Origin: an uncultured Bacteroidales bacterium
Lineage (GTDB): Bacteria > Bacteroidota > Bacteroidia > Bacteroidales > Bacteroidaceae
Assembly: GCA_902801425.1 (NCBI GenBank)
Contig: CADCIQ010000008.1
Span: 1 to 64,000 of the forward strand
Reading direction: 5' to 3'
Length of the DNA: 64,000 bases
Shown: positions 33,278 through 42,026 of the stretch, piece by piece
Numbering within the stretch: position 1 is the first letter of the stretch
How the letters are laid out: each line of letters begins with the position of its first letter
Notes under the pieces: model-generated
Database searches by the model: none
What the model was told of the DNA's origin: nothing
The model's input: only the letters and a program-made list of their open reading frames with translations
Program-made: the position numbers and the translations under genes

Positions 33278-34279
33278 TTATTTCATATTCAAACACCACT
33301 TGGCCCTGTCTGTCAGGTAAGGTCTCAACCGATTGTAGGGTATGGTAAAGTGGAACGTGCCTGCCGCGAAACAACTGATGGCGTATGGCTGAAAAGAGAA
33401 GACCACGCCCTCTTCTGACAACCCTGGCTGTGGAAGTCTATGCAGACCTGTGGGTTTGTCATTCTCGTCCTTGACACACGCATATTCATCAATATCCGGC
33501 TCCCATTTCTGATAGTTCGGCGATTGCTTGGCCTCCTCTTTAAGCAGTGCCAGAATAGCTTCCATGCAGCCATCCCTAAACAAATATTTATAGTCAATCT
33601 CCTGTCCGTGGACATGGTCAAAGGATATCAGCCGTTCCGTATAATAGCCATGAGCACCACCACGGTAATCATGCTTAAATTGCTGGTAGGTAACGAACCT
33701 GCTGTTTTTTACATATGCACTCAGACACAAGGTAGAGAATAGCGATGATGGAATCTCCATCTCATTCAAACCGTAATCGCCCTTGACTATGGCAAAATAT
33801 ACGTCAGCGGCAAACTTGCATATTCGCTGTCGATTGTGAATGTCACCTTCATACCGCCAACCAGCATTAGTTCTTCTGGCATAGTTGATATAGATTGCAT
33901 TCATTGGAGGTAATTCGCCATCCATATTCCCAGAGTCCTCAATCTTCTCAACGAGCCATTTTGTAACCGCATCAGAATGCGCAATTGACCGTTTGGGAAA
34001 ATCAACAGATATATCATAGTTGACCCTCTCACAAAAGTCAGCTGACGCATTATAAGTGGTCGTAGTGAAACCTGGCAAGGAAACAGTGAGCTTTGGCAGC
34101 CCCTGCAGGCACTCTTCATCTTCGACATCTTCTGCAACATCCTCATATACCAAACTATCTTCCTCGGTGCAGTCAGTAGCAGGTTGGCTACTACTATTGC
34201 ACAAGGTCGGGCTAATGCTGAAAAATCCTCCAATCAACATCAGAGCCATAATTATGACTAAATATCTCATATACTTCAT
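33278..34279 (-). CDS. DUF3298/RsiV-like membrane-anchored protein
   Basis: A 333-residue protein with an N-terminal hydrophobic helix (about 5-24) and an acidic linker. Residues about 60-325 fit a DUF4163-DUF3298 arrangement: the characteristic YRGGAHGYYTERLISFD segment, then helix DGCMEAILALLKEEAKQ, and a final strand pair with VVFSFQPYAISCFAAGTF. In Bacillus the RsiV version binds lysozyme in the envelope. Here it may sense a cell-wall ligand, consistent with the degenerate penicillin-binding protein encoded just upstream with a 4-base overlap. Ligand unknown. Confidence 0.85.
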   Translation of the reverse strand: MKYMRYLVIIMALMLIGGFFSISPTLCNSSSQPATDCTEEDSLVYEDVAEDVEDEECLQGLPKLTVSLPGFTTTTYNASADFCERVNYDISVDFPKRSIAHSDAVTKWLVEKIEDSGNMDGELPPMNAIYINYARRTNAGWRYEGDIHNRQRICKFAADVYFAIVKGDYGLNEMEIPSSLFSTLCLSAYVKNSRFVTYQQFKHDYRGGAHGYYTERLISFDHVHGQEIDYKYLFRDGCMEAILALLKEEAKQSPNYQKWEPDIDEYACVKDENDKPTGLHRLPQPGLSEEGVVFSFQPYAISCFAAGTFHFTIPYNRLRPYLTDRAKWCLNMK

Positions 34280-35346
34280 TGAACAGCCACAGTATCAGCA
34301 ACCTCTATAACTTCGTCTACATTTTCATACTGTTGAGCCAGCATAGGCTGCAACTTATATGTATCTACAAGTAAGTCAACGACTTCCGCGAAAATCGGGC
34401 CACACATCCCTCCAGCGCTTGCCGGTAATCCTTCCTTTTCCAACACAACCATGATAGTATAAAGTGGCTCGTCTGAAGGGAAATATCCATATAACTCCAT
34501 TCGTCTGTGATTTCCTTCCTTTATAAAAGTGCGGCCACATGCTGATACTTTCACATAATCCCGACCTGCCTTGCGCATCAGTCCTTGTGAAACGCTATGC
34601 TCCAAACCGACTTGTAACATCTTTATATACTGAGGCTCGGATATTTGCTCCTGAATAACTATTCCATCTTCACCCTCGGAAACTAGTTCAACCATTTTCC
34701 CACTGTTAGCGATAGCATTATAGAAAGTCAGAATTCCCATCGCACAATTTGGATTTCCTGCAAGATTTGAGTCAATCTGCGCATCAAACTCTGTCATGTT
34801 ACCTCCATAGACACGCTCTTTGGCCATTGTAAAGGCTATCTGGGAACGTACTTCCAATGCTCGTTCCAATGAGATGGCACCATAGCCACCACGTCGCCAG
34901 TTATGGTCACGGACTTCACCATATATGCCATTGCCTGTATCAAACACATGCTCTGGAGTTACGTTTCCACTCGACAGCAAAGCAAGATAAGTAGATGCCG
35001 TTTCCATTGTACTCTGCTCCTGATCATACGTATCGATATAAGGTATAAACTTCTTGCCCTTCCTCTCCAAAGCCACATTTGCCTTAATTCTACCCGTCCT
35101 GGTCTCAACGACACAAACCATCGCCTTCGACCATTTCCAATAATCATTCATTTCCTCTTGAAGAATACCTGTGACAGCAGACTCCAATACAGGATCATTG
35201 TGTCTAATCGTCTCTTGCTCTATTAGACTGTCTACATTACTTTCACGAATTTGGACAGATGCCTTTTCTGCCACTTCATCCATCACAAACTGGTCTGTAC
35301 AGCTGACCATCATCAGCATGACTACCAAATAGAAATACTTTTTCAT
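34276..35346 (-). CDS. Lipoprotein with a degenerate penicillin-binding transpeptidase fold
   Basis: A 356-residue lipoprotein (Cys16). From about residue 70 it follows the transpeptidase domain of class B penicillin-binding proteins: MVCVVETRTGRIKANVALE, DTYDQEQSTMETAST, FDTGNG, GGYGAISLERALEVRSQIAF and SACGRTF. The catalytic motifs are altered: SxxK reads S112-T-M-E115, SxN reads R-S-Q (167-169), and KTG reads CGRT. It should therefore not crosslink peptidoglycan; a role in binding muropeptides or beta-lactam-like ligands is possible. Length is about half that of a normal PBP2/PBP3. It has a 4-base overlap with the DUF3298 gene. Confidence 0.82.
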   Translation of the reverse strand: MKKYFYLVVMLMMVSCTDQFVMDEVAEKASVQIRESNVDSLIEQETIRHNDPVLESAVTGILQEEMNDYWKWSKAMVCVVETRTGRIKANVALERKGKKFIPYIDTYDQEQSTMETASTYLALLSSGNVTPEHVFDTGNGIYGEVRDHNWRRGGYGAISLERALEVRSQIAFTMAKERVYGGNMTEFDAQIDSNLAGNPNCAMGILTFYNAIANSGKMVELVSEGEDGIVIQEQISEPQYIKMLQVGLEHSVSQGLMRKAGRDYVKVSACGRTFIKEGNHRRMELYGYFPSDEPLYTIMVVLEKEGLPASAGGMCGPIFAEVVDLLVDTYKLQPMLAQQYENVDEVIEVADTVAVQ

Positions 35347-35394
35347 ACGATACTCCTTTTTATTATGTTGTTTCCTTGAAAAAATTTATTCTTG

Positions 35395-37260
35395 CTATAC
35401 TCTCTTTACCTCGTCAACGCCATTGATGGCTGATATGTGTGATATAATAGTTTGGAGTTCTCCGAAAGAGTGTACTCCAAATGATATGTTACAGTTCACG
35501 ATGCTATCTGTGGTCTTTGTCGTCAGCGCATCTATTGACAAATGTAGTTCGTTGGTGATACAATTGATGATGTCGCTCAACAAATGATAACGATCAACAG
35601 CTAATATCTGTATGCTGACGGGATAGAGGATAGAAGCCTTTTCCTCATAGTCAACTGAAACTATGGAATCACCTCTTTGTGAAGCCAGCCCAATAGCTAC
35701 AGGACAGTTGCGTTTGTGGATGGTTATCGTGCCGTCTGCCTCCTTGAATCCAATAACCTCTTCACTGGGTATTGGATGACAATCGGGACAGAAATGGTAG
35801 ACGGATTTCTCCTGCTTTGCGAAATAACTCTTCAGAAATCTCTTTGCTTTGTAGGTGAGAACGTGGTCAGACCAGTCCTTCTGCGGTGTTACCTCTGGAT
35901 TAGTGACAATCTCTACGATGTCACCACGCTGCAGTTCAGCCTTGATGGAGGACAGCTGGCCATTGATACGAGCATAGTGGGCATGTTCTCCAATATGACT
36001 GTGAATTTCGAAAGCGAAATCCAATGCTGTAGCTTTCTTCGGAAGATTAATGGATTCGCCCTTGGGCGTAAAGACCATGATGTTATCGTTGTAGAATGCT
36101 GTCACCACATTGTCCATATAGCCGACCTCTTCTTGATGGAAGTCCAAATCGCGTAGTACCTTGCGGAACTTGTCAATCCACATGCGAACGGAATCCTCAC
36201 GACGCTCTGCTACAACACCTATCTGATTATTGCGTACCATACGCTCACTGCTAATGTGGACCTCCTCCCAGCTTCCGAACTCTGATAGCAGTTGGACATG
36301 ATAAGACTGATAGCCATTCTCCTTGGCACTATCGATGTACGATATGACAGAACAAGGTTTTTCGTTAAACACACTTGTCAAGCGCGAGTAGATTCTCAGA
36401 GCTATATCTTTTTCTTGACTCATGTCTTCACAAGAAAAGACAATCTCCACTACGTGACGGAACGGGATATGACTGAAATCGTCCCCCGTCTTCTGCATCT
36501 TACGCCAGATACTGTAAGGTGCACGGAACGAAACATGAACAAACACATTGCCAAACTCCTCGCCCAACACCATACGAATCTTGTCAGTGAAATTATGGAG
36601 TCTGCCTTCATGACAAAGTTCGTCACGCTGGAGCATTCTTGCTATCTCCTCATACTCATGGGGACAGCGATAGCGGAAACTCAGATTTTCCAACTCTATC
36701 TTGATAGGGTAAAGTCCAAGGCGGTTAGCCAGCGGAGCATAGAAGAAATCGGTCTCACCTGCACACTTCATCTGCTTATGGGCGGGCATACTTCCCAGCG
36801 TCCTCATATTGTGCAGACGGTCTGCCAACTTGATAAGCAGCGCACGGATGTCGTAATGGATAGAGTCAAGCATCTGTTTGTAGTTGTCCACTTGCTTCGA
36901 CATAGCGTAGTGCTCCTTACTCTGCTTTGTCAGAACACTCACTAAAAAAGCGACATCCTTTCCAAAACGTTTCTGAACATCGTCAATTGTGAACTTCGTG
37001 TCCTCTACCACATCATGAAGAAAAGCCGCAATAACTGGATTGGAACCCAACTCCAGTTCTCTTGCTACTATACAAGCTACCTCAACAGGATGGATGATAT
37101 AAGGTTCACCAGACTTTCTCTTCTGGTCAGCATGTGCCTTCTTGGCAAATTCAAAAGCCTCCTTGATACGTGTTACATCTTCTTGGGAGACTCTCTTTCC
37201 CATCACTGAGAAAACTCTCTCGGCTTTCTCCTGGATCATCTTGTCGTAATTCTGCATCAT
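35395..37260 (-). CDS. RelA/SpoT homolog with degenerate synthetase domain
   Basis: A 621-residue protein in the order HD hydrolase (about 30-190), synthetase-like region (about 235-345), TGS (about 380-450), ACT (about 545-621). The hydrolase motifs are good (His57 in HPVEVA, HDVVEDT with His82-Asp83, and DRLHNMRTL). The synthetase part is divergent: the Asp-containing strand before IR reads SHIPFRHVVEI, and the later signature reads EVHISSERM rather than EIQIRT. NGYQS remains. So (p)ppGpp hydrolysis is likely and synthesis unlikely. It is shorter than typical RSH enzymes (about 730). Only 48 bases separate it from the downstream lipoproteins, an unusual neighbourhood. Confidence 0.9.
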   Translation of the reverse strand: MMQNYDKMIQEKAERVFSVMGKRVSQEDVTRIKEAFEFAKKAHADQKRKSGEPYIIHPVEVACIVARELELGSNPVIAAFLHDVVEDTKFTIDDVQKRFGKDVAFLVSVLTKQSKEHYAMSKQVDNYKQMLDSIHYDIRALLIKLADRLHNMRTLGSMPAHKQMKCAGETDFFYAPLANRLGLYPIKIELENLSFRYRCPHEYEEIARMLQRDELCHEGRLHNFTDKIRMVLGEEFGNVFVHVSFRAPYSIWRKMQKTGDDFSHIPFRHVVEIVFSCEDMSQEKDIALRIYSRLTSVFNEKPCSVISYIDSAKENGYQSYHVQLLSEFGSWEEVHISSERMVRNNQIGVVAERREDSVRMWIDKFRKVLRDLDFHQEEVGYMDNVVTAFYNDNIMVFTPKGESINLPKKATALDFAFEIHSHIGEHAHYARINGQLSSIKAELQRGDIVEIVTNPEVTPQKDWSDHVLTYKAKRFLKSYFAKQEKSVYHFCPDCHPIPSEEVIGFKEADGTITIHKRNCPVAIGLASQRGDSIVSVDYEEKASILYPVSIQILAVDRYHLLSDIINCITNELHLSIDALTTKTTDSIVNCNISFGVHSFGELQTIISHISAINGVDEVKRV

Positions 37261-37354
37261 AATCGTAACATCTTTATACGTTCAAAATCTGTTTCTTACC
37301 CTTTTATGTAAAGAGAGAGGAAAAAGTAATCAAAACTATCATAAATAAAGAAAA

Positions 37355-37391
37355 AACAGCCCTACCTCAACATTGAGGTAGCCGGACTGTT
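37355..37391 (-). terminator. Terminator after the sigma-led operon
   Basis: An inverted repeat with outer arms AACAG / CTGTT and a perfect inner stem TACCTCAA-CA-TTGAGGTA. On the minus strand it runs into a T-rich tract (complement of 37340-37356). It ends the run that finishes with the gene at 37419 and insulates the RelA/SpoT gene. Confidence 0.8.
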
Positions 37392-37418
37392 CCCTTAAGG
37401 TTAACGACCTGGCTCATC

Positions 37419-37970
37419 TCATCTGTTATTTTTGTTTTCATAAAAGAATAGTCTACTATAATTGAATTGAGTCAGTTCAGATTTGACATCATCCAATTCT
37501 AACATCCTTACGGGTATCTCTTGTAGTTCATACCTATTCATGCAGTCCCTCAAACGACAGGCAAACTTCGTTATCTCTCTACTTATTTCTTCCTGTGTTG
37601 TTTGAATATTCAAATCTATAGCTTCTTGCATCTCTGATATAATCATACCTGAGAAGAGACCAGACAAACCATATTTCTCGGCAAAAAGATTGGCATAGCA
37701 CCAAATACCTATACATGTCTTTTCACGCAAGAATTGTACATGACGGCCTGTAATAAGGAAACGCTTATACTTCCCCTTCTTGTTCGGCTTAGAAAAAAGC
37801 CCATATTGATTACCATGACCCAACATCATGATAGTACTATCTCCACGAATGGCATTTTGTACATCTACATTACTATTTGTTTCACTAATGAATGCAGATA
37901 TATCATCCCTCGCTACATACAATTGTGAAAGTACATCCGTTGTCGGATCTGTTGCATGTATTATTGTCAT
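37419..37970 (-). CDS. Small protein with a His-Gly...Cys pattern (clan CD-like?)
   Basis: The start at 37970 (MTIIHATDPTTDV) is preferred over 38021, because the longer version would begin inside the upstream gene. The 183-residue product has a hydrophobic strand ending in a HG pair (TIMMLGHGNQYGLF, His52) and, 39 residues on, a second strand ending in cysteine (CIGIWCYANLFA, Cys91). That order and spacing recalls caspase/CHAT-type clan CD peptidases. A following helix has SGMIISEMQEA. The protein lacks other domains. It may instead be a non-enzymatic Rossmann-like fold. It is the last gene of its operon. Confidence 0.7.
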   Translation of the reverse strand: MTIIHATDPTTDVLSQLYVARDDISAFISETNSNVDVQNAIRGDSTIMMLGHGNQYGLFSKPNKKGKYKRFLITGRHVQFLREKTCIGIWCYANLFAEKYGLSGLFSGMIISEMQEAIDLNIQTTQEEISREITKFACRLRDCMNRYELQEIPVRMLELDDVKSELTQFNYSRLFFYENKNNR

Positions 37971-37984
37971 ATCAATCTGTATGT

Positions 37985-38863
37985 TTAAAGTGTTAAATCT
38001 ACAGCTACCCCGATTGTGCAATTGATGTCAAATGCCACTCTATGACCGAAGATTGCATCTGCTCCCATCGAAATTGAAAGAAAATCGAAAAGTATAAGGT
38101 TGGCACCTATCTCACTTTCAAAGCCACTAGTATAGTCGTTATAATACTCTACGAGACCTTTGCCTTTTTTCTTTCCGTTTGATCGCTGCGAACCATCATC
38201 GCCATAGCCTGCTCCAAGATAAAGATAAACAGGATAATCTCTACTGATGATACCGTACTTTATGCCTGCCAAATACGAATTACATATTTTACCAACGAAT
38301 GTCTTCTTGCTGACATCAATATCTTCACCCCGCTCATCAGCATTGAAGCCCCTCTTACTGTCACCCAGTTTTACTGATAAATACCCTCCTAGTCGCTTCC
38401 CTGCACTCACACGGAAACCAAAATAGTCTTTCAGTCTCACTATATCAGCTTCCATAGCGACTCTCATTGGGAAATAATCGAATACGCGTACCTTATATTC
38501 ATATATAGACTGTCGCAACTCTTTTCCCGCACCAGGCACAATAATCTCGCGATCTGTCGTATATGGTGTATGCAACACAAATCGGCGGTTAATCATAGTA
38601 TCGCCATGTTCGCGCTCATACCTCAAATCAACATATTGCGTCCATACATTGTTATAATCACGACCTTTCTTCTTGTAGATAGTATCAGACGACATCCCAA
38701 TGACAGTCAGACTATCAAAGTCCGATTTGAAAATAATCGTAGCACAATCTGCAGCCTTCGATTTCTTCCGCACACCCCTTATGTCCAGCCGCTGGGCATC
38801 AGCAGAGGTGCAAACCAACAGAAGTTCTGCAGCTATCAAGGCAAATACTCGAGTACTGTTCAT
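37985..38863 (-). CDS. Exported protein with barrel-like C-terminal half
   Basis: A 292-residue protein with a signal peptide ending near SADAQ. The first 110 mature residues are soluble and beta-rich (IIFKSDFDSLTVIGMSSD). From about residue 130 glycine-rich alternating strands appear (MRVAMEADIVRL, FGFRVSAGKRLGGYLSVKLGD, YLYLGAGYGDDG, SISMGADAIFGHRVAFD) and the end is IGVAVDLTL. This fits a small outer-membrane barrel. It lies in the sigma-led operon. Confidence 0.8.
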   Translation of the reverse strand: MNSTRVFALIAAELLLVCTSADAQRLDIRGVRKKSKAADCATIIFKSDFDSLTVIGMSSDTIYKKKGRDYNNVWTQYVDLRYEREHGDTMINRRFVLHTPYTTDREIIVPGAGKELRQSIYEYKVRVFDYFPMRVAMEADIVRLKDYFGFRVSAGKRLGGYLSVKLGDSKRGFNADERGEDIDVSKKTFVGKICNSYLAGIKYGIISRDYPVYLYLGAGYGDDGSQRSNGKKKGKGLVEYYNDYTSGFESEIGANLILFDFLSISMGADAIFGHRVAFDINCTIGVAVDLTL

Positions 38864-38899
38864 ATCATTATCTCTTCAATAACCATTGCGATAACGGAT

Positions 38900-39046
38900 T
38901 CACAGATGCCCAGTCTCCGAGTCTATTATCCGTTCAAACTCCTTTAGGTCGGTCTGGGAGGCCGAATTCTGCGCCGACAAAAGGTTGGATGGCAGCAAAA
39001 TTGCTGCCAATGCCAACACATTCCCGAAAAACAACTTCCTTACCAT
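38900..39046 (-). CDS. Small 48-residue exported peptide or truncated protein
   Basis: The frame starts ATG at 39046 and stops TGA at 38900. It encodes a clear signal peptide (MVRKLFFGNVLALAAILLP to about SAQ26) followed by only about 22 residues (NSASQTDLKEFERIIDSETG...). The start lies 9 bases after the stop of the WG-repeat gene and the next gene begins 36 bases on, so it is in the operon. It is either a small secreted peptide or the remains of a longer protein lost by frameshift. Confidence 0.55.
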   Translation of the reverse strand: MVRKLFFGNVLALAAILLPSNLLSAQNSASQTDLKEFERIIDSETGHL

Positions 39047-39055
39047 AATAATACC

Positions 39056-40249
39056 CTATTTTACAATTTCACCCTTACCATTCACTATCACTTTATCGCC
39101 ATTTGAGACTTCACAAAGATACAAATCATAACCAATAGCTGATATCTCTTTATAAAGTGGCATCGTGATAACATGACCATCTGCGTTCATCAGTCCTTCA
39201 TAGCCATCACCTGCAACGTATGCTCTCATTCGGGCCGTAGCCTGAGGATGATATGCCTCAATAGTGGTATCCACGACATTGCCATCATCATCCGTTGTCT
39301 TTTCGGTGCGATGTATTACCTCGTCTTTCGAATATTCCAAGGTCCGTACACTCTCAACATAGAAATCGTTAATGAGATTCCCCTTTCGATCTAGCTTGCG
39401 GATTGTATGATCCGGCATGATCATATCCACTATGTTATCACATACCCACAATGTGCATTCAGTCAATGGAATAATAGGCTTCAAGTCCTTATCCAACAGC
39501 CCATTTTCATTCCCCTTTGTGATACGCCACATTTCAAGGTCGTTAGTTGGGCTTATAGAGTTATACTCTTTAGCCAACACAGTCTTACCAGTCTTATCTA
39601 TAAGGCCACAAAGCTCTCCGTCTTCGGTATCCACTACACAATAGCCAGAGTGAAATACATAACCCTCCATATTCAATACGTATGGCATCTTTTGGTCTAT
39701 CATCGTCTTGCCTGTACTGTCAATGAACTTGACATAACCACCTTCCTCAACGCTTGCCAGTCCATCTGAGAACACCCATGCATGGTCGTACTTCGGTTCA
39801 ATCACCACCTTACCCGTGTTCTTGCTGAAGTAGCCACGTTTCTTACCTGTACTAAAGCAGACGAGGGAATCGTTCCCTAATGGCTTAGCAATCCAGTAAA
39901 CATATCTCAAGGTAATTTCTCCTGTCAGTTTGTTGAATATATAACCCTTACCGTCCTCTGTATTGTGGAAGTAGATGTTCCTTGCCACATACTCGGAGTG
40001 ATAGCAATTGGCATATTCACACTGATGCCCTCTGAAATATCGCTTATAACCTTCCTCGCCAAGTGCACACACAAGGACCAAGGCGATAATTGACATAACA
40101 ACGGCTGCACTAGTGGCAAACATGCCCCACACTATCTTGGCAAACTTGCCATCATGTTTATAGCCAAACAGCCCAAAGAACCATCCCAATGCCTGACAAA
40201 TGCCCTTCCACATTACTGCGATAAATAGGCTTACACTAATTTTTTTCAT
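39056..40249 (-). CDS. WG-repeat protein with N-terminal membrane helix
   Basis: A 397-residue protein. A transmembrane helix at about 40-62 follows a short amphipathic N-terminus with Trp/Phe (ICQALGWFFGLFGY). The rest contains WG-type beta repeats: KRGYFSKNTGKVVIEPKYDHAWVF is the clearest, then YVKFIDSTGKTMID, LCGLIDKTGKTVLAKEYNSI, ENGLLDKDLKPIIPL and YEGLMNADGHVITMPLYKEI. Such repeats form a beta-propeller-like or solenoid binding surface. It is expected in the periplasm, with partner unknown. Confidence 0.88.
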   Translation of the reverse strand: MKKISVSLFIAVMWKGICQALGWFFGLFGYKHDGKFAKIVWGMFATSAAVVMSIIALVLVCALGEEGYKRYFRGHQCEYANCYHSEYVARNIYFHNTEDGKGYIFNKLTGEITLRYVYWIAKPLGNDSLVCFSTGKKRGYFSKNTGKVVIEPKYDHAWVFSDGLASVEEGGYVKFIDSTGKTMIDQKMPYVLNMEGYVFHSGYCVVDTEDGELCGLIDKTGKTVLAKEYNSISPTNDLEMWRITKGNENGLLDKDLKPIIPLTECTLWVCDNIVDMIMPDHTIRKLDRKGNLINDFYVESVRTLEYSKDEVIHRTEKTTDDDGNVVDTTIEAYHPQATARMRAYVAGDGYEGLMNADGHVITMPLYKEISAIGYDLYLCEVSNGDKVIVNGKGEIVK

Positions 40250-40278
40250 CTTTCACTCATTTTTTTATTTGTTACACA

Positions 40279-40641
40279 TCATTCGTCTATCAATTCGACA
40301 TACTCCGCATACGCTGGGAACCAGTTGTCAAGAATACGGTCTACTTCATATTCAATTGCCGGAGTGATATAGCGCCTGAGCTTTTGGATTGCTACAGTCG
40401 CGCTGACCAATTCATCCAGCCACCCTATGATAGGGAACCGTCTTGAAGGTATCAGATCTATCGGGAACACCAGATAGGCAATAGCCGAATAGATAAGAAT
40501 TTTCTCTGATCGAGGTGTTTTCGGACTTTTGAGTACAAAGTACATCAGCAAGACGTGCCTGACACCCTCACGGCCTATTCTTTTCGTATTCTCCTTAATC
40601 TTTTCCCATAAAAGGGCGTAATCAATAACATTGTTGCTCAT
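40279..40641 (-). CDS. DUF1232 (YkvA-like) protein
   Basis: A 120-residue protein with the DUF1232 core: KILIYSAIAYLVFPIDLIPS, then PIIGWLDELVSATVAI, a hydrophobic helical hairpin with the conserved P.DLIP turn. Family members are membrane-associated and of unknown function. In the sigma-led operon, after the WG-repeat gene's upstream neighbours. The short helical C-terminus ends acidic (AEYVELIDE). Confidence 0.88.
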   Translation of the reverse strand: MSNNVIDYALLWEKIKENTKRIGREGVRHVLLMYFVLKSPKTPRSEKILIYSAIAYLVFPIDLIPSRRFPIIGWLDELVSATVAIQKLRRYITPAIEYEVDRILDNWFPAYAEYVELIDE

Positions 40642-40701
40642 AATCGTTTTCTTTAACTGATATAAGAGATATGACGAATCAGTACAAATCTATCAGAAGT
40701 C

Positions 40702-41139
40702 TTAATCTTGACTGGAAAAACTATCTTCTATCTGTTTCTCAAAATTCTCTTTGACCTGCATCAAGAAAGCATCAGACTTTACATATTCTTTTATTTCTCC
40801 TAAAGTCTTACCTGCTGAAACGAGAATGGTCGTATTGATAGCTTTATTATACTTTCCTTCAGTTATTTCAAGACAGGCCCCAAGAGAAAAGACTGATGGT
40901 TCAAAATCCATTCGCATTATAGACAGCCCCATACTTTCAACCAATGAGTTGTCATACAAATTCTTTTCTTTAATCTGTAGAAAATTGTCAAATGGAAGTA
41001 ATGAATTTATTGCATTCACATATTCTTCATTTTCAAGGCACATAGCCGCATATTGAAGGAACAATTCAAGAATCCCATTGACTGAGTTCTTTGTCTCTTG
41101 ACACACCTGTATGGCTCTTTGTTCGTTTATTAATTCCAT
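40702..41139 (-). CDS. Small soluble protein of unknown function
   Basis: A 145-residue protein, mainly helical, with no signal peptide. Visible features are an N-terminal helix (NEQRAIQVCQETKNSV), an acidic middle, and a C-terminal helix with alternating charges. No family recognised. It begins 8 bases after the YbjN-like gene at 41148, so it is probably made with the two YbjN-like proteins. Confidence 0.7.
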   Translation of the reverse strand: MELINEQRAIQVCQETKNSVNGILELFLQYAAMCLENEEYVNAINSLLPFDNFLQIKEKNLYDNSLVESMGLSIMRMDFEPSVFSLGACLEITEGKYNKAINTTILVSAGKTLGEIKEYVKSDAFLMQVKENFEKQIEDSFSSQD

Positions 41140-41147
41140 AAATTCAA

Positions 41148-41528
41148 TTATCTGTCTAACTTCCTGTAATTCACTTTCGCTGCCAATACATTATTCAAAG
41201 CTATTTTCACCTGATAGGCCAGATCCTCTTCTTCCATGTAGAAGAACTCTGCTCCAGCTATAAGGACATCGTTAATCGTGTAGAGCTTCACCTGCTTCAT
41301 CTTTTCATTAAGTTTATGACACCTCATGATCACATCTGGGAAGTTCTCTTCTGTAACATCAGCAAAGTTTGGCAACAGGATTGAAACAAATCGGTCTTCC
41401 TCTGAACTGGGACAAATGTGTATTGAGTTCAATTGATACTTGATGACGATATGTTCACCATCATCCTCCAATACTTGGTACTTTCCGTCCTTGACGACTT
41501 TCTGAATCAGTTCATAGTTCTTGCTCAT
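41148..41528 (-). CDS. YbjN-like small protein
   Basis: A 126-residue protein with the alpha/beta pattern of YbjN/secretion-chaperone-like folds: a first helix (YELIQKVVKDG), strands (HIVIKYQLNSIHICP, FVSILLPNFADV), TEENFPDVIMRCHKLNEKM, then LIAGAEFFYMEEEDL. It resembles the product of the gene at 41528 in order of elements and in the TEEN..(V/L) segment. The stop of the upstream gene shares one base with its start. It is likely a chaperone or adaptor; the partner is unknown. Confidence 0.72.
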   Translation of the reverse strand: MSKNYELIQKVVKDGKYQVLEDDGEHIVIKYQLNSIHICPSSEEDRFVSILLPNFADVTEENFPDVIMRCHKLNEKMKQVKLYTINDVLIAGAEFFYMEEEDLAYQVKIALNNVLAAKVNYRKLDR

Positions 41529-41962
41529 TACTCATCCTCCTTCGTTTCGTTGCCATTCTCATCATCGTCCTCACTAGGAAGAGTATCATCTCCCTCGATC
41601 TTTCGATAGAACAGATAGTAGGTGGCCTTCAACAGCAGCATACCATGCTCTATAATCTGCTCCAGATAGTCCTCGCTATAAAGGCGGTACTCATAGAATA
41701 TCCACACATCATCACCATACACAATGGTCTTGCTGTACTTGATACTCATATTGGTATCGTTCACCACCTCCAAGACAAGTTCCTTGTTCTCTTCTGTTAC
41801 ATCATAGATGCCGGGAACGGCAAATCGCAGGAAACTCTCATCGTCATCAGGCATATAGAGGACGTTCAGTTCCTCGTACCTGAAGATAAACCCTAAATCG
41901 CCGGCATCTTCGAGTGTAAAACCAAGTTCTTCCAGTTTTGAAAATACTAATTCTTTGTTCAT
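41528..41962 (-). CDS. YbjN-like small protein
   Basis: A 144-residue protein, a diverged paralog of the next gene: helix (NKELVFSKLEELGF), strands (FIFRYEELNVLYMPDDD, FLRFAVPGIYDVTEEN), then VYGDDVWIFYEYRLYSEDY. It ends in an acidic tail (SEDDDENGNETKEDE), as seen in some chaperone-like proteins. It follows the pseudokinase-AAA+ gene by 64 bases and could be a partner of that ATPase (inference). Confidence 0.72.
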   Translation of the reverse strand: MNKELVFSKLEELGFTLEDAGDLGFIFRYEELNVLYMPDDDESFLRFAVPGIYDVTEENKELVLEVVNDTNMSIKYSKTIVYGDDVWIFYEYRLYSEDYLEQIIEHGMLLLKATYYLFYRKIEGDDTLPSEDDDENGNETKEDE

Positions 41963-42026
41963 AATTTTGATGTTTTAAATCGTTCTTCATCTATAAAGTT
42001 GCGCAATTCTGTTTTATCTCTCATAG

